Below the pieces are notes generated by a model, which saw only the letters and a list, made by a program, of their open reading frames with translations, ran no database searches and was not told where the DNA came from. From positions 186,001-250,000 of the forward strand of contig JAUSNX010000001.1 in the NCBI GenBank assembly GCA_030656015.1: a stretch of DNA of 64,000 nucleotides. Direction: 5' to 3'. Below are positions 49,546 to 61,133 of the stretch, one piece after another; within the stretch, counting starts at the first letter, position 1, and each line of letters opens with the position of its first letter. The translations under genes were made by a program, and so were the position numbers. Source of the stretch: Methanobacteriaceae archaeon. GTDB lineage: Archaea; Methanobacteriota; Methanobacteria; Methanobacteriales; Methanobacteriaceae.

Positions 49546-49997
49546 TGGAAAAAAGTTTCGTTATGATGAAACCCGATGCTGTCCAACGACGGTTAATGGG
49601 ACAAGTATTAAGTAGATTTGAAGAAAAAGGACTCCAAATTGTCGCTGCTAAATTGATGCATATTAGTAAAGATCTTGCTAAAGAGCATTATGGTGAGCAC
49701 AGTGAGAAACCTTTCTTCGGTGGTTTAGTAGAGTATATCACATCTTCCGCAGTATTAGCAATGGTAATTCAAGGCGATGACTGCATCAGTTTAATCAGGA
49801 AAATGGTTGGTGCAACCAATCCAAAAGAAGCTGATTTAGGAACGATAAGAGGAGATTTTGCTCTAGATATGGGTAGAAACATTATCCACGCTTCAGATTC
49901 TCCACAATCAGCAGAAAGAGAAATCGCTCTGTTCTTTGATGAGACTGAAATCGTAGAATATGAAATGCCTGATACTAACTTAATCTACGAATTATAA
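49542..49997 (+). CDS. ndk: Nucleoside diphosphate kinase
   Basis: The 151-residue enzyme balances nucleoside triphosphate pools by transferring phosphate through a histidine. It shows [20 protein letters not shown] near the start, the catalytic His116 in [20 protein letters not shown], and [10 protein letters not shown] before it. It overlaps L24e by four bases. Two adjacent ATG codons at 49542 and 49545 are both possible starts. Association with ribosomal genes is common in Euryarchaeota. Confidence 0.97.
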   Translation: MMEKSFVMMKPDAVQRRLMGQVLSRFEEKGLQIVAAKLMHISKDLAKEHYGEHSEKPFFGGLVEYITSSAVLAMVIQGDDCISLIRKMVGATNPKEADLGTIRGDFALDMGRNIIHASDSPQSAEREIALFFDETEIVEYEMPDTNLIYEL

Positions 49998-50230
49998 ACC
50001 CCATTTTTCTCTTCTTTGAATAATACATTAAATATTAAGTGATTATATTGCAAATATTAGAATACAATATGTGAATTTATAAAATAAATTCAAAATATTC
50101 GTTCTTAGATTAATTAGCAGTATTAAATCAGCATATATACATATAAATTTTAATATTCCATTGGTTAAACTATTAAATCAAATATCTGAATCAATATTAA
50201 ATGAAACCATTGAATATCCGAGATCCTACC

Positions 50231-52018
50231 ATGAAAATTAGATCACCTATTGTATCAGTACTGGGTCATGTAGACCATGGTAAAACCACTTTACTGGATT
50301 TTATTAGAGGCAGTGCTATTGCAAGCAAAGAAGCTGGAGGAATTACCCAGCACATCGGAGCGACAGAAATACCAATGGAAATCATTGAAAACATATGTGG
50401 GGACTTTTTAAATAAACTCTCTATCAAAGATACCCTACCCGGACTATTTTTTATTGATACACCAGGACATGAAGCATTTACCACTCTTAGAAAAAGAGGT
50501 GGGGCTCTGGCAGATTTAGCTATTTTAATTGTTGATATGAAAGAAGGTTTTAAGCCTCAAACTTATGAGGCCCTGAATATACTTAAAATGTATAAAACTC
50601 CATTTATTGTCGCTGCTAACAAAATAGACAGGACTTATGGATGGCAAGTTCATGAAGGTGCTTCATTTATGGAAACGTTTTCAAAACAATCAAGTAATAT
50701 TCAACAAACCCTTGAAACCAATTTATATGAATTGGTGGGAATTCTTCATAATGAAGGATTTGAATCAGAAAGGTTTGATAGAGTTACGGATTTTGCTTCT
50801 CAGGTTAGTATCATTCCAATTAGTGCCAAAAATGGTGAAGGCATACCTGAACTTCTTACTATGCTTATGGGATTGGCCCAGCAATACTTGCAGGAACAGT
50901 TACAAATTGAAACCAATGCACCAGCTAAAGGAACCATATTGGAAGTTAAAGAAGAAGTCGGACTAGGATTAACTATTGATGCAGTCATATATGATGGAAT
51001 TATTAAAAAGAATGATAATATTGCACTTATGGTCACTGACGACGTTATTACCACTAAAATCAGGTCTCTTTTAAAGCCTTTACCTCTCGAAGAAATAAGG
51101 GAAGCTAAAAAGAGATTCCAAAAAGTTGACGAAGTTGTGGCAGCTGCAGGTATAAAAATTGTAGCTCCTAACATTGAAAACGTTGTGGCTGGATCTCCTT
51201 TACGTGTTTCAAGGGGAAATTTAGATAATGTTCGTCAAGAAATGCTTAGCGAAATTGATGATATAAAAATTGACACTGAAGAAACCGGTGTTCTGGTAAA
51301 AGCAGATACATTAGGATCTTTAGAAGCCCTGGTCAATTTACTAAAAGATATAGACATTCCCATAAGAATAGCTGACATCGGTGATGTTTCCCGTCGAGAT
51401 GTGGTGGATGCAGACATTGTTCAAAAAGAAGATGTTCTTCATGGAGTGATTATTGCATTTAATGTGAAAATCCTACCATCCGCAGCGGCAGAAATAAAAA
51501 ATTCCGATGTAAAAGTATTTGCAGGTAATGTAATATATCAAATTACAGAAGATTATCAAGCATGGATTAAATCTATTGAAGAGAAGAGAAAGAAAGAATG
51601 GCTGGATGCCATTATCAAACCTGCAAAAATACGAATTATACCCAAATTAGTATTTAGGCAAAGTAAACCAGCTATTGCAGGAATTGAAGTTTTAAGTGGA
51701 ACTGTGAAACAGGGCGCCATCCTTATTCGAGAAGATGGTGGGATTGTGGGTAAGGTAGAAAGTATGCAGGATAAGGGAGATAATAAAAAATCTACTCCTC
51801 GTGGTCAAAAAGTGGCCATGGCCATTAAAAACGCTATCCATGGAAAAGACTTTGAAGAGGGTGATGTTCTTTATGTGGACATTCCTGAGAAGCACTTCCG
51901 TATACTGGAAACAGAACTTAAGGAAAAGTTAAGTGAAGATGAATATGAAACTCTTCATGAAACTCTGGATATAAAACGGAAAGAAGAACCGGAATGGGGA
52001 ATGCAACCGGCTTTCTAA
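50231..52018 (+). CDS. infB: Translation initiation factor aIF5B (IF-2-like GTPase)
   Basis: This GTPase promotes ribosomal subunit joining. I use the ATG at 50231 (595 residues, [20 protein letters not shown]) because related proteins start there, although an in-frame ATG at 50201 exists. GTPase motifs are [16 protein letters not shown] and NKID, and [15 protein letters not shown] is the switch I region. The C-terminal part has [20 protein letters not shown] and DILY-like elements of domain IV. No intein interrupts the gene. Confidence 0.97.
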   Translation: MKIRSPIVSVLGHVDHGKTTLLDFIRGSAIASKEAGGITQHIGATEIPMEIIENICGDFLNKLSIKDTLPGLFFIDTPGHEAFTTLRKRGGALADLAILIVDMKEGFKPQTYEALNILKMYKTPFIVAANKIDRTYGWQVHEGASFMETFSKQSSNIQQTLETNLYELVGILHNEGFESERFDRVTDFASQVSIIPISAKNGEGIPELLTMLMGLAQQYLQEQLQIETNAPAKGTILEVKEEVGLGLTIDAVIYDGIIKKNDNIALMVTDDVITTKIRSLLKPLPLEEIREAKKRFQKVDEVVAAAGIKIVAPNIENVVAGSPLRVSRGNLDNVRQEMLSEIDDIKIDTEETGVLVKADTLGSLEALVNLLKDIDIPIRIADIGDVSRRDVVDADIVQKEDVLHGVIIAFNVKILPSAAAEIKNSDVKVFAGNVIYQITEDYQAWIKSIEEKRKKEWLDAIIKPAKIRIIPKLVFRQSKPAIAGIEVLSGTVKQGAILIREDGGIVGKVESMQDKGDNKKSTPRGQKVAMAIKNAIHGKDFEEGDVLYVDIPEKHFRILETELKEKLSEDEYETLHETLDIKRKEEPEWGMQPAF

Positions 52019-52080
52019 TATAAATGATAATATATTCATATTATAAATTAAAAGAGAAGAAATAAGAAGGAGGAGAGAAT

Positions 52081-52464
52081 TTGGCATTTAAAGTAGTAGT
52101 TTCAGAAAAAGAAAAAAGTCTACAAGTAGAAGTTGACGCTGTTCAATCCAAAAAATTAGTGGGTTTAACCCTTGGAGAAGAATTTGATGGTTCTTTGATA
52201 GGCTTACAAGGATACACCTTAAAGATTACTGGTGGAAGCGATAAAAATGGTTTCCCAATGAAAAAAGATGTTAGTGGTCCTAGAAGAATCAGAAGTTTAT
52301 TATCTGGTGGAATTGGATACAACCCAACTCGTGATGGTGAAAGAAGAAGGAAAACCGTCAGAGGAAATACCATATCCGATGATATCGTTCAGATAAGTAC
52401 AATCGTTGCTAAGACGGGTGAAAAACCTTTGGACGAGATTTTAGGTTCTTCTGAAGAAGAATAA
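52081..52464 (+). CDS. rps6e: 30S ribosomal protein S6e
   Basis: The 127-residue protein shows the S6e core GLTLGEEFDGSLIGLQGYTL and GGSDKNGFPMKKDVSGPRRI, followed by the basic DGERRRKTVRGNTISDDIVQ. The start is TTG, strongly supported by GGAGGAG. It follows infB by 62 bases and precedes aIF2-gamma on the same strand. Confidence 0.97.
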   Translation: MAFKVVVSEKEKSLQVEVDAVQSKKLVGLTLGEEFDGSLIGLQGYTLKITGGSDKNGFPMKKDVSGPRRIRSLLSGGIGYNPTRDGERRRKTVRGNTISDDIVQISTIVAKTGEKPLDEILGSSEEE

Positions 52465-52659
52465 AATTCTTCTTATTTGATTATTAAAATAAATAAAGAT
52501 CATTATAAATATCTTTTATTTGTTGATTATAATTGGAAGAATAGATATACTTCAAAAAATAATATTTAATAACATTAAAAAAAATATTTTAATTAAATAT
52601 TATTCATATATTAATATACTTTTTAAAACAGAATTAATTAAAAATTATAGGTGTAATCT

Positions 52660-53883
52660 GTGAAAATACAGTCGGAGATTAACATAGGGCTAGTGGGTCA
52701 CGTGGACCATGGTAAGACCACACTTACCAAGGCATTGTCTGGAATTTGGACCGATACCCACAGCGAGGAAACAAAAAGGGGTATTTCTATCCGTTTAGGA
52801 TATGCTGACATTACTTTCCGTAAATGTGCGGAATGTGCGGAACCCCAATGCTATACTACTGCACTGGTTTGTGAAGATTGTGGAAAGGAAACCGAGATGC
52901 TGAGGAAAGTATCCTTTGTAGATGCCCCAGGACACGAAACCTTAATGGCTACCATGCTCTCAGGAGCTGCTATTATGGATGGAGCCGTTCTGGTTATTGC
53001 CGCTAACGAACACTGCCCTCAACCCCAAACCAAAGAACACTTAATGGCATTGGATGTTATTGGTGTTAAAGAAGTTATAGTAGTTCAAAACAAAATTGAT
53101 ATTGTATCCAAAGAAAGAGCAATAGAGAGCTACAACGAAATTAAAGAGTTTGTTAAGGGTACATGCGCAGAAGACGCCCCTATAATTCCAGTGTCTGCTC
53201 AACAAGGCGCTAATATTGATATACTCATTGATTTAATCGAAAAGAAGATTAGTACTCCTGAGAGATTTGCTGACAAACCAGCTAAGTTATATGTGGCTCG
53301 TTCTTTTGATATTAACAAACCCGGATCTCATCCAAGTACTATGGTAGGTGGAGTCATTGGAGGTTCTCTAGTTCAGGGAACACTAAAAGTCGGTGACGAA
53401 ATTGAAATTAAACCAGGTATTCAAATTAATAAAGATGGGAAACAGAAATGGATCAGTCTTCACTCAAAAATCACTGGCCTAATAGCTGGTGGAGAAGATG
53501 TTGAAGAAGTAGGGCCTGGTGGGCTGGTTGGAATAGGAACCAATCTGGATGCAGCACTAACTAAGGCAGATTCACTTTCAGGTTCTGTTGCAGGAGAACC
53601 AGAGACATTACCTCCAGTCATGCATGAATTAGGAATGGAAGTTCATTTATTAGACCGAGTAGTTGGTACTAAGGAAGAACGAGAAGTAGAACCCATCAAA
53701 GCCAAAGAACCTCTCATGATAAATGCAGGAACAACCACCACTATAGGAGTTGTCACTACTGCTGGAAATAAAGCCAAAGTAACACTTAAACTGCCAGTAG
53801 CTGCAGAAAAAGGTGACAGAGTTGCTCTATCACGTAGAGTTGGTGCTAGATGGAGGTTAATAGGATATGGTATCATCATCTAA
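52660..53883 (+). CDS. eif2g: Translation initiation factor 2 subunit gamma
   Basis: The 407-residue GTPase delivers initiator tRNA to the ribosome. It has [19 protein letters not shown] near the start, a four-cysteine zinc ribbon ([19 protein letters not shown]), [25 protein letters not shown] and SAQQGANID. The C-terminal domains include RSFDINKPG and end with [15 protein letters not shown]. The GTG start has AGGTG upstream. Its last 17 bases overlap the proposed start of the Fcf1-like PIN gene. Confidence 0.97.
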   Translation: MKIQSEINIGLVGHVDHGKTTLTKALSGIWTDTHSEETKRGISIRLGYADITFRKCAECAEPQCYTTALVCEDCGKETEMLRKVSFVDAPGHETLMATMLSGAAIMDGAVLVIAANEHCPQPQTKEHLMALDVIGVKEVIVVQNKIDIVSKERAIESYNEIKEFVKGTCAEDAPIIPVSAQQGANIDILIDLIEKKISTPERFADKPAKLYVARSFDINKPGSHPSTMVGGVIGGSLVQGTLKVGDEIEIKPGIQINKDGKQKWISLHSKITGLIAGGEDVEEVGPGGLVGIGTNLDAALTKADSLSGSVAGEPETLPPVMHELGMEVHLLDRVVGTKEEREVEPIKAKEPLMINAGTTTTIGVVTTAGNKAKVTLKLPVAAEKGDRVALSRRVGARWRLIGYGIII

Positions 53884-54291
53884 GTCAAAGGACACTGATT
53901 CTTCCAAGGAGGCAGTCCTAGACGCAAATTTTTTATGATGCCCTTCCAGTTCAATGTAGATATAATCTATGAACTGGAAAAGATTTTACCTTCTTACAGA
54001 CTAATTGTGCCAGATTTCATTATAAATGAATTGCATGGCATTAAAAAAAGTTCTAAAGGAAAAAATAAAATTGCAGCAAATATTGCCCTCAAAATGGCAA
54101 AATCTCATCCTTTTGAAATCAAAAAGATTCCATTAGAAAAAGCTGAAAAAGTAGATGATGCTCTTATTCGGATTTCAAAAATTCTATGTACAAATGATAA
54201 AGAATTAAGAGAAAAAGCTAGAGAAAATGGAATAAAAGTTGTTTACTTGAGGCAAAGAAAGTATTTAGCCATAGATGGGCATTTAAAATAA
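53867..54291 (+). CDS. Fcf1/UTP24-like PIN nuclease read across a -1 frameshift
   Basis: From the ATG at 53867 frame 0 reads [20 protein letters not shown] then NFL and stops at TGA 53936-53938. The -1 frame continues [18 protein letters not shown] to 54291. Joined, they give a normal PIN protein of about 141 residues of the COG1412 type: [14 protein letters not shown] with the first catalytic aspartate, [31 protein letters not shown] and the ending [14 protein letters not shown]. The junction is T-TTT-TTA, in phase for a -1 slip. A product started at the downstream ATG 53935 would lack the catalytic aspartate. A missing base in the assembly or a true mutation would also explain it. Confidence 0.75.
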
Positions 54292-54476
54292 ATTTATTAT
54301 AATAAATTAATATTATAATCATAATATGAATAAAATAAGTATATAAATAAAAAATTTATTAATGGAAATATTATTCTAATAGAATTTGAAATTAATAAAT
54401 AAATTAATAAAAATAAATTTAATTAACTAACGATTATATATCATTATCCAATTCCAATGAATAAGGAGGAATATTA

Positions 54477-55001
54477 GTGAATCTCTGGAAAGATATTGTA
54501 CCCGGACCATCAATACCGGAAGTTGTATACGCAGTAATCGAAATACCAAAAGGATCAAGAAATAAATACGAATACGACAAAGACCTAGAGTCTTTTGCTC
54601 TGGATAGAGTTTTATATTCACCATTTGTTTATCCTGCAGATTATGGATTAATACCTCAAACTATCTATGATGATGGAGATCCCATGGACATTATGGTCCT
54701 TATGGAACAACCCACATTCCCAGGATGTATTATTGAAGCTCGGCCTATTGGTATCATGAGAATGATTGATGGTGGAGACATGGACGACAAGATACTTGCA
54801 GTCCCCTTAAACGATCCTAAATTCACAGATATAAAAGACATCGATGATGTTCCTTCTCATTTATTAAAAGAAATTGCCCATTTCTTCAAGGAATATAAAC
54901 ATCTTGAAGGAAAAACAACCGAAGTACTTGGTTGGGAAAATGCCCAAAAGGCATTTGAAGCAATTAATCATTCCATAGATTTATATAAAAAGGAAGAATA
55001 A
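54477..55001 (+). CDS. ppa: Inorganic pyrophosphatase
   Basis: The 174-residue family I enzyme hydrolyses pyrophosphate and drives biosynthesis. Signatures are [20 protein letters not shown] near 18-37, [20 protein letters not shown] near 51-70 with the metal-binding aspartates, and [19 protein letters not shown] near 98-116. The GTG start is supported by AAGGAGGAATATTA. It lies 185 bases after the Fcf1-like gene and precedes rpoE1. Confidence 0.97.
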   Translation: MNLWKDIVPGPSIPEVVYAVIEIPKGSRNKYEYDKDLESFALDRVLYSPFVYPADYGLIPQTIYDDGDPMDIMVLMEQPTFPGCIIEARPIGIMRMIDGGDMDDKILAVPLNDPKFTDIKDIDDVPSHLLKEIAHFFKEYKHLEGKTTEVLGWENAQKAFEAINHSIDLYKKEE

Positions 55002-55151
55002 TAATATACTAATATAACAATTAGTAATAGTAGGAATAGTTAGTAATAGTAGGATGATATAAAATAAACTAATTGTTTTATATTTTTAATAAACCTATTG
55101 TTATTTGATAATTTTATATGAAATTAAAAGAAATTTAACCGAGGGATCTAT

Positions 55152-55705
<554 letters not shown>

Positions 55706-55709
<4 letters not shown>

Positions 55710-55888
55710 GTATGAAAGCTTGCACAAGGTGCAAACGTATAACAACAGAGGAACGTTGTCCAGTATGTAATATAACTACATCAACTAACTGGAGTGGTCT
55801 TTTAATAATAATAGATCCCGAACGTTCAGATATAGCCCATGAACTAAATATCAACATCCCTGGAGAATATGCACTGAGGGTTAGATAG
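55706..55888 (+). CDS. spt4: Transcription elongation factor Spt4 (RpoE2)
   Basis: The 60-residue zinc protein has two CxxC pairs (CTRCKRIT and CPVCNITT) and [20 protein letters not shown], the Spt5-binding part. It partners with Spt5 as a processivity factor. It overlaps rpoE1 by four bases at its start and the GTP-dependent dephospho-CoA kinase gene by one base at its end. Confidence 0.96.
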
Positions 55889-56391
55889 TGTTAATGCTAA
55901 CAAAAGAGTTAAGATCAAAGTTAAAAGATCCATTAGGTAATCTATACACTTCCCTTAACGAAGTAAAAAACTCTTTAGCAAAATATGACTATATAATCTC
56001 TGTTGGTGATGTTACTACAAGAAATCTTATTGAATCCCAAGTATATCCTCGATTAGGAATAATAGATAATCGAATACAAAGAAAGGATTCAGATCATGAA
56101 ATAGAATATCAAGCAACAATATTAAATGCTGAAAATCCACCTGGAACCATAACTAAAGATCTATGGGAAACCATAGACCATGCTATTAGCTCTTCATCAA
56201 ACAGCAAGGAAAATTTTTTAATTGTGGTTGAAGGAGAGGAAGACTTGGCGGTCCTTCCCAGTATTTTAATGGCCCCTGAAAATGCAGTTGTATTGTATGG
56301 GCAACCCAATGAAGGATTGGTTGTTGTTGAAGCGAATAAATTAAAGAAAAAAGCTGAAGAATTAATCAATGAATTTGAGGAGGCACAATAA
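55888..56391 (+). CDS. GTP-dependent dephospho-CoA kinase (DUF359 family)
   Basis: The 167-residue protein matches archaeal DUF359, shown to be a GTP-dependent dephospho-CoA kinase that makes coenzyme A. Family segments are LKDPLGNLYTSLNEVKNSLA near 10-30, ISVGDVTTRNLIESQVYPRL near 36-55, LGIIDNRIQRK and FLIVVEGEEDLAVLPSILMA near 110-129, ending VLYGQPNEGLVVVE. The GTG at 55888 follows GAGGG at good spacing; an ATG at 55894 is an alternative. Stop and next start overlap by one base. Confidence 0.93.
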   Translation: MLMLTKELRSKLKDPLGNLYTSLNEVKNSLAKYDYIISVGDVTTRNLIESQVYPRLGIIDNRIQRKDSDHEIEYQATILNAENPPGTITKDLWETIDHAISSSSNSKENFLIVVEGEEDLAVLPSILMAPENAVVLYGQPNEGLVVVEANKLKKKAEELINEFEEAQ

Positions 56392-56696
56392 TGGAAATCA
56401 ATATAATCAAAAAAACTGAAAATCCACTCTTAGATAGAACCGAAATAGATTTTGAATGTGTATATCAAGGCGAATCCACACCTAAAGTATTAGACGTTAA
56501 AAGCAAGCTAGTAGCTATGTTAGATGCGGATAAAAACCTCCTAGTGGTAGATAAAGTAAAACCTCACTTCGGTGAAGGTAAAGCCAAAGGTTACGCTAAA
56601 ATTTACGGGACTGCAGAAAGTTTAAACGATGTTGAAACCGAACACGTCCTTAACAAAAATAAAGAAGCCTCAACAGAGAGTACTGAGGAGGAATAA
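56391..56696 (+). CDS. rps24e: 30S ribosomal protein S24e
   Basis: The 101-residue protein has [20 protein letters not shown] near the start and [20 protein letters not shown] near 61-80, both S24e signatures. The C-terminus is an acidic, Ser/Glu-rich tail. GAGGAGG precedes the ATG within the end of the upstream gene, and S27ae follows two bases after the stop. Confidence 0.97.
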   Translation: MEINIIKKTENPLLDRTEIDFECVYQGESTPKVLDVKSKLVAMLDADKNLLVVDKVKPHFGEGKAKGYAKIYGTAESLNDVETEHVLNKNKEASTESTEEE

Positions 56697-56698
56697 TT

Positions 56699-56857
56699 AT
56701 GAAAAAAGGTGAACTTTACGACATTAAAGATGACAAATTAAATAGAAAAAATCCTTTTTGTCCTCGATGCTCCAGCGGAGTATTCATGGCTGACCACGGT
56801 GACAGATACTCCTGTGGTAAGTGTGGATACACTGAATGGAAAAATAAAGACAAATAA
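56699..56857 (+). CDS. rps27ae: 30S ribosomal protein S27ae
   Basis: This 52-residue gene starts at the ATG at 56699, just after GAGGAGGAATAATT. The product has CPRC near 21-24 and CGKC near 39-42 forming a zinc ribbon, with [20 protein letters not shown] as the family signature. It closes the translation cluster; T-rich tracts after the stop (about 56863-56900) could terminate transcription. Confidence 0.95.
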   Translation: MKKGELYDIKDDKLNRKNPFCPRCSSGVFMADHGDRYSCGKCGYTEWKNKDK

Positions 56858-57085
56858 TTAATTTTTTTCTAATTTTTAATTTTATTTTTAATTTAAATCA
56901 GATTTTTTTTAATGAGTTAGTTTATTTTTTTAATTTATTTCAATTACCGTCCTAAATTACAGCATATTTAATATAACTGATAATTAAATAGTTTCATAAT
57001 AGATATTCATAAATAAATATTAAATTAAACTAAATTTATTATAATTAACAAAAAATTAAGGATAAAACGTAAAAAAGGTGTTTTT

Positions 57086-58513
57086 GTGAATTTAAGGGCT
57101 GGAAGACTTGGTAAAAAGATGAGTGAAGATGCGGCTACATTTACATCTTCTTTAGAATTTGATAAATACATATTTGAAGCAGATGTTGAATGTAATAGGG
57201 CCCATACAACAATGCTAAGCAAGCAGGGTATTATTGAATCTTCCACAGCACAGGAAATATTGGACGCGCTGGATGAGCTCAAAAGTGAAGGTATTGGTGC
57301 TTTAGATCTGGATCCATCAGTGGAAGACATACATATGGCCCTGGAAAATTATGTTACCGCTAAAATAGGTAAAAAGGCAGGTTTCATGCATACTGCCAAG
57401 TCCCGAAACGACCAGGTAGCTACTGATCTCAGGATAGTGCTTAGGCAAAAAATAATAGAAATTCAAATAGATATTCTTGATTTTATAGAAGGATTAGTTG
57501 ATTTAGCTAGTGAACATACTGAAACAGTAATAATAGGTTACACTCACCTTCAACATGCCCAGCCCACCACATTTGCCCATCATTTAATGGCCTATACCCA
57601 TTCACTTAAAAGAGATTATGAAAGGCTCAAAGATACTTACAAGAGAGTTAATATAAATCCATTAGGTTCAGCAGCCATGACCACTACTAGTTTCCCTATA
57701 AATAGGGAGATAACCACAGAAATTCTTGGATTTGACAGTTACATGGAAAATTCCATGGACGCCGTGAGTTCTCGTGATTTCATTGCTGAAACCGTTTTTG
57801 ATTTATCTATGCTAATAACCACCATTAGTAAGATATGTGAAGAAATGGTTCTATGGAGTACCCATGAGTTTGGCCTTATAACCATTTCCGATGAATTTTC
57901 ATCCACATCTTCTATAATGCCTCAAAAAAAGAATCCTGACGTGGCTGAAATTGCAAGGGCCAAAAGTGCAGTATTATATGGTGAATTAAATACCATATTA
58001 ACCATCTTAAAAGCAATTCCTTACACTTACAACCGTGACTTGCAAGAGATAACACCCCATCTCTGGAATGGAATTGAAACAGCTCACTCCACATTGAATA
58101 TTGTTAGAGAAATGGTTTTAAGTATAAAAATTAATAAAGCAAGAGGTCTCGATTTAGCAAGGGCCAATTTTGCAACAGCTACTGATTTAGCAGATGTTAT
58201 TGTACGGGAAAAACAAATACCATTTAGAATTGCCCATAAAATTGTAGGCAGAATGGTAACTGATGCTCTGGCAACTAATATGAAACCTGAAGATATTGAT
58301 GCTGCTTTTCTTGATGAAATAACTGAAGAAATAACTGGCAGTCCATTGGAATTAAGTAATGATTTAATTTCAAAAGCATTAGATCCATTGGAAAACGTTA
58401 AAATGAGGAAAGTTCCAGGCGGTCCTTCACCAGAAATGGTTAATCTTGCATTAAAAAATCTAAGAAGCTTTTTAAAAACAGAAGATGAATATTTAGATAC
58501 TAAAAATGTCTAG
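57086..58513 (+). CDS. argH: Argininosuccinate lyase
   Basis: The 475-residue enzyme cleaves argininosuccinate to arginine and fumarate. Motifs include [16 protein letters not shown] near 88, [19 protein letters not shown] near 111, [18 protein letters not shown] near 155 with the catalytic histidine, and the signature [20 protein letters not shown] near 276-295. The GTG start follows AAGGTG at five bases. It stands 228 bases after the S27ae gene and is probably transcribed on its own. Confidence 0.96.
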   Translation: MNLRAGRLGKKMSEDAATFTSSLEFDKYIFEADVECNRAHTTMLSKQGIIESSTAQEILDALDELKSEGIGALDLDPSVEDIHMALENYVTAKIGKKAGFMHTAKSRNDQVATDLRIVLRQKIIEIQIDILDFIEGLVDLASEHTETVIIGYTHLQHAQPTTFAHHLMAYTHSLKRDYERLKDTYKRVNINPLGSAAMTTTSFPINREITTEILGFDSYMENSMDAVSSRDFIAETVFDLSMLITTISKICEEMVLWSTHEFGLITISDEFSSTSSIMPQKKNPDVAEIARAKSAVLYGELNTILTILKAIPYTYNRDLQEITPHLWNGIETAHSTLNIVREMVLSIKINKARGLDLARANFATATDLADVIVREKQIPFRIAHKIVGRMVTDALATNMKPEDIDAAFLDEITEEITGSPLELSNDLISKALDPLENVKMRKVPGGPSPEMVNLALKNLRSFLKTEDEYLDTKNV

Positions 58514-58646
58514 GATAGCATCCATTTTTAGATAAAATTTGTTTATTAATTAATTTTCCATATTTTTTTATAATAAAATTAGTTTATCTAAGCGATTTCA
58601 TTTATAACCGAACTAATAATCAAAATAAATTTTATTATAAAATAAA

Positions 58647-58829
58647 TTATTCTTCTCTCTTATTTTTCTCTTTTTCGTAGTTTTCACTTATTTCTTTGGC
58701 CAGTTTTCCATCCTCAATAACCACTGCTCCAGTATATCCACAATTATAACACTCCCATAAAGACCAATTCTGAGGTAAAGCCCATTTAATGTTGTCTGAA
58801 CCGCAATTGGGGCAGAATTTTCTTTTCAT
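58647..58829 (-). CDS. Small zinc-ribbon protein, 60 residues
   Basis: The protein begins MKRKFCPNCGSDNIKWALPQ and has a second pair in LWECYNCGYTGAVVIEDG, giving a TFIIB/TFIIS-like zinc ribbon, then a charged helix (AKEISENYEKEKNKREE). Stand-alone ribbons of this type are common in methanogens with unknown role. Its start lies only about 20 bases from the start of the divergent small membrane gene. Confidence 0.75.
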   Translation of the reverse strand: MKRKFCPNCGSDNIKWALPQNWSLWECYNCGYTGAVVIEDGKLAKEISENYEKEKNKREE

Positions 58830-58848
58830 AACATATATATAGTTTAGT

Positions 58849-59004
58849 ATGCAATATAAAATTATGGATGGAAAAACAGACCCTAAAATAATTGGACTAA
58901 TAGGAATATTAATTGGAATATTAATGTTAATCTACCCATTCCTAGTTGGTTATCTAGTAGGCATTTTCCTAATTGCTTATGGACTACTTAAAGTCTTTTC
59001 CTGA
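58849..59004 (+). CDS. Small two-helix membrane protein (DUF3096-like)
   Basis: A 51-residue frame starts MQYKIMDGKTDPKIIGLIGI and contains two hydrophobic helices separated by YPFLVGYLVG, ending GLLKVFS. This matches the size and helix-turn-helix pattern of DUF3096 membrane proteins. An ATG six codons in (58864) is an alternative start. It is too short for most gene finders and no ribosome-binding site is evident, so translation may be leaderless. Confidence 0.6.
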   Translation: MQYKIMDGKTDPKIIGLIGILIGILMLIYPFLVGYLVGIFLIAYGLLKVFS

Positions 59005-59047
59005 TCTTTTAGGAAAAAATGATTAATTTTATTCAATTAATTTTAAA

Positions 59048-60103
59048 TTACTTCAAGTCATTACAAAGACTCCAAATAAGATCTAAGGCTTGGCCTGGCT
59101 CTAGTACACCTGCACGAGTTTCTCTTAGGACCCTCTGAATTGAATAGCGCCTCATATAAGGAAACTTCTTTTGTACCTCTCCTAAAAGAGGACATCCAAA
59201 ATAATTTGATTTTTTTACATTAAATAAAGAAGTTAAAGATTGTAGCTCTTGTTTAGAAACTCCTAACAAAGCAGGCAGATTTATTCTCAAAATACCATCC
59301 TTATAAATCATAGACTGATATCCTGTGGAAATCATATCTCCAAAAATAACTATATTTATATCGTTTTCTTTAGCGTGTTTAATTACAGCTTGATGAATCA
59401 TCTTAGAGCATCTACCACAAGGATGAAATCTGCCATCAAAACTTTCATTAATAAAATCTGAAAAATCTAGGGGCACATAGTTATGATCTACGCCCAATTT
59501 TTCACATAAATTATTTATATTATTTTTGAAGTGCTGGGGAAGTACTATACTTCCAGGATCAGCAGTTACTGCTAAAGGATTAAATCCCAGAAAAGCAGAA
59601 ATGATTAGTGAAAAACTACTATCTACTCCTCCCGAAAGCGCTACCACAGCAGTATGGCTTTTATTTTGCTCATTTTCTAAATGATGCTCTGATTCTGTAA
59701 TATTTAAATAATCTGAAAAATTGAAAAGTGATAAGTTTTCGATTTTTTCAAAAAGCATGTCCATTAAATTATTCAGGGCATTAGAAACATTAAATGGTTT
59801 TTTTGATGTTATTTCATGGATTTTTTCACCAGCAAGTTCCATACGATATTGTTTAACCATAATGTCCGTGTAGGCAGCTACATGAATATTTTCAACATCC
59901 AATCTTTCCCTTAATTTACCTACGACCCATCCTCCTTTTCCTATTACTGCAGATTTATCTGGACGATCAGGAGTTATAATTAAAAGATTATTATTTTTTG
60001 AATCAAAAATAACTTCTTTAATATTAAGTTCAGACTTTTCGTGGCCAATTTCAGTCCTTATTTCTTCAATGATAGAAATTAATTGATTTTTCGTTAATTG
60101 CAA
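59048..60103 (-). CDS. PP-loop ATPase with N-terminal KH domain
   Basis: The 351-residue protein joins a KH-like RNA-binding region (PDKSAVIGKGGWVVGKLRER, GxxG near 55-58) to a PP-loop ATP pyrophosphatase core with VVALSGGVDSSFSLIISAFL (SGGVDS at 157-162). Cysteines in FHPCGRCSKM and YFGCPLLGE could bind zinc or iron-sulfur and suggest tRNA thiolation or a similar sulfur or adenylation chemistry. The TTG start is supported by AGGTG. The exact substrate is unknown. Confidence 0.83.
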   Translation of the reverse strand: MQLTKNQLISIIEEIRTEIGHEKSELNIKEVIFDSKNNNLLIITPDRPDKSAVIGKGGWVVGKLRERLDVENIHVAAYTDIMVKQYRMELAGEKIHEITSKKPFNVSNALNNLMDMLFEKIENLSLFNFSDYLNITESEHHLENEQNKSHTAVVALSGGVDSSFSLIISAFLGFNPLAVTADPGSIVLPQHFKNNINNLCEKLGVDHNYVPLDFSDFINESFDGRFHPCGRCSKMIHQAVIKHAKENDINIVIFGDMISTGYQSMIYKDGILRINLPALLGVSKQELQSLTSLFNVKKSNYFGCPLLGEVQKKFPYMRRYSIQRVLRETRAGVLEPGQALDLIWSLCNDLK

Positions 60104-60367
60104 AAATTACACCTGGATTATATTTATAATTATAAACTTTTAATTTTATATCACAATAGTTATTTTTATTTTAATATTATATTATCTATTCCTTAATTTC
60201 TTTAAAGATATATCCTTAAAACAATTTAAATTATAATTTATTTAAAAGCACATAACAAGTTCTAAATTTTTTATATAAAATTATTATAAAATAATTTACA
60301 ATTAACAAAACATAAATAATGATGAAAAATATAATATATAATTACGCTCTTTATAGGGGGATAATTA

Positions 60368-60976
60368 TTGCCTAATTTTAAAAGTTTAATATTTGGATCT
60401 GAACAGGAAGCCTGGGAAGGTAAGAGGGAATCTGAAAATGTTATAATTGGTTATGATTATAAACGATTTAGTAAACCCCCAATCATTGGAAACAATCCAC
60501 TTATTAGATCCAACAGCATTATTTACAATGACGTCACCATAGGTGACAACTTGATGACTGGACACAATGTTTTAATAAGGGAAAAAACAACCCTAGGCAA
60601 TGATGTTTTAATAGGTACCAATACTGTTATCGAGGGACATTCTAAAATAGGTAGTAATGTAAGTATTCAATCCAATGTATATATCCCAAAAAAGAGTTTC
60701 ATTGAAGATAATGTATTTATCGGACCATGCGCATGTTTTACTAATGATAGATACCCAGTAAGGGTCGATTATCAACTAAAAGGGCCAATCATAAGAAAAG
60801 GTGCATCCATTGGAGCAAATTCCACTTTTTTATCCAATATTGAAATTGGAGAAGGATCAATTGTTGCTGCGGGAGCAGTTGTAACACGCCCAGTCCCGCC
60901 ATGGTATTTAGCTATAGGGGCCCCAGCTAAAATTAAGCCATTACCACCAAAATTAAAAGTATCCAACGATATTTAA
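60368..60976 (+). CDS. Left-handed beta-helix acyltransferase-like protein
   Basis: The 202-residue protein has hexapeptide repeats throughout its middle, such as [20 protein letters not shown] and [20 protein letters not shown], then the transferase-type ending [20 protein letters not shown] and [13 protein letters not shown]. Such proteins O- or N-acetylate sugars, often for surface glycans, but the partner genes for a glycan locus are not evident. TTG is the start, with AGGGGG seven bases upstream. Confidence 0.88.
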   Translation: MPNFKSLIFGSEQEAWEGKRESENVIIGYDYKRFSKPPIIGNNPLIRSNSIIYNDVTIGDNLMTGHNVLIREKTTLGNDVLIGTNTVIEGHSKIGSNVSIQSNVYIPKKSFIEDNVFIGPCACFTNDRYPVRVDYQLKGPIIRKGASIGANSTFLSNIEIGEGSIVAAGAVVTRPVPPWYLAIGAPAKIKPLPPKLKVSNDI

Positions 60977-61133
60977 ATAATTAATTCTTTTTTTCTTTTA
61001 AAAAATAATCAAGTTATATACATAAAAATCAAGACTTTTTCTTAAGAATTTACTAAAGGCATATCTTAACCACTGCATGTGGGCTTTATTCCTATGATTA
61101 AAAACATTTATTAGTATCCATGCTGTAAAACAG

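Noticed and set aside
50231-53883. Inteins in aIF5B, aIF2-gamma or the RFC genes
   Set aside because: All four proteins have uninterrupted family length around their GTPase or ATPase motifs.
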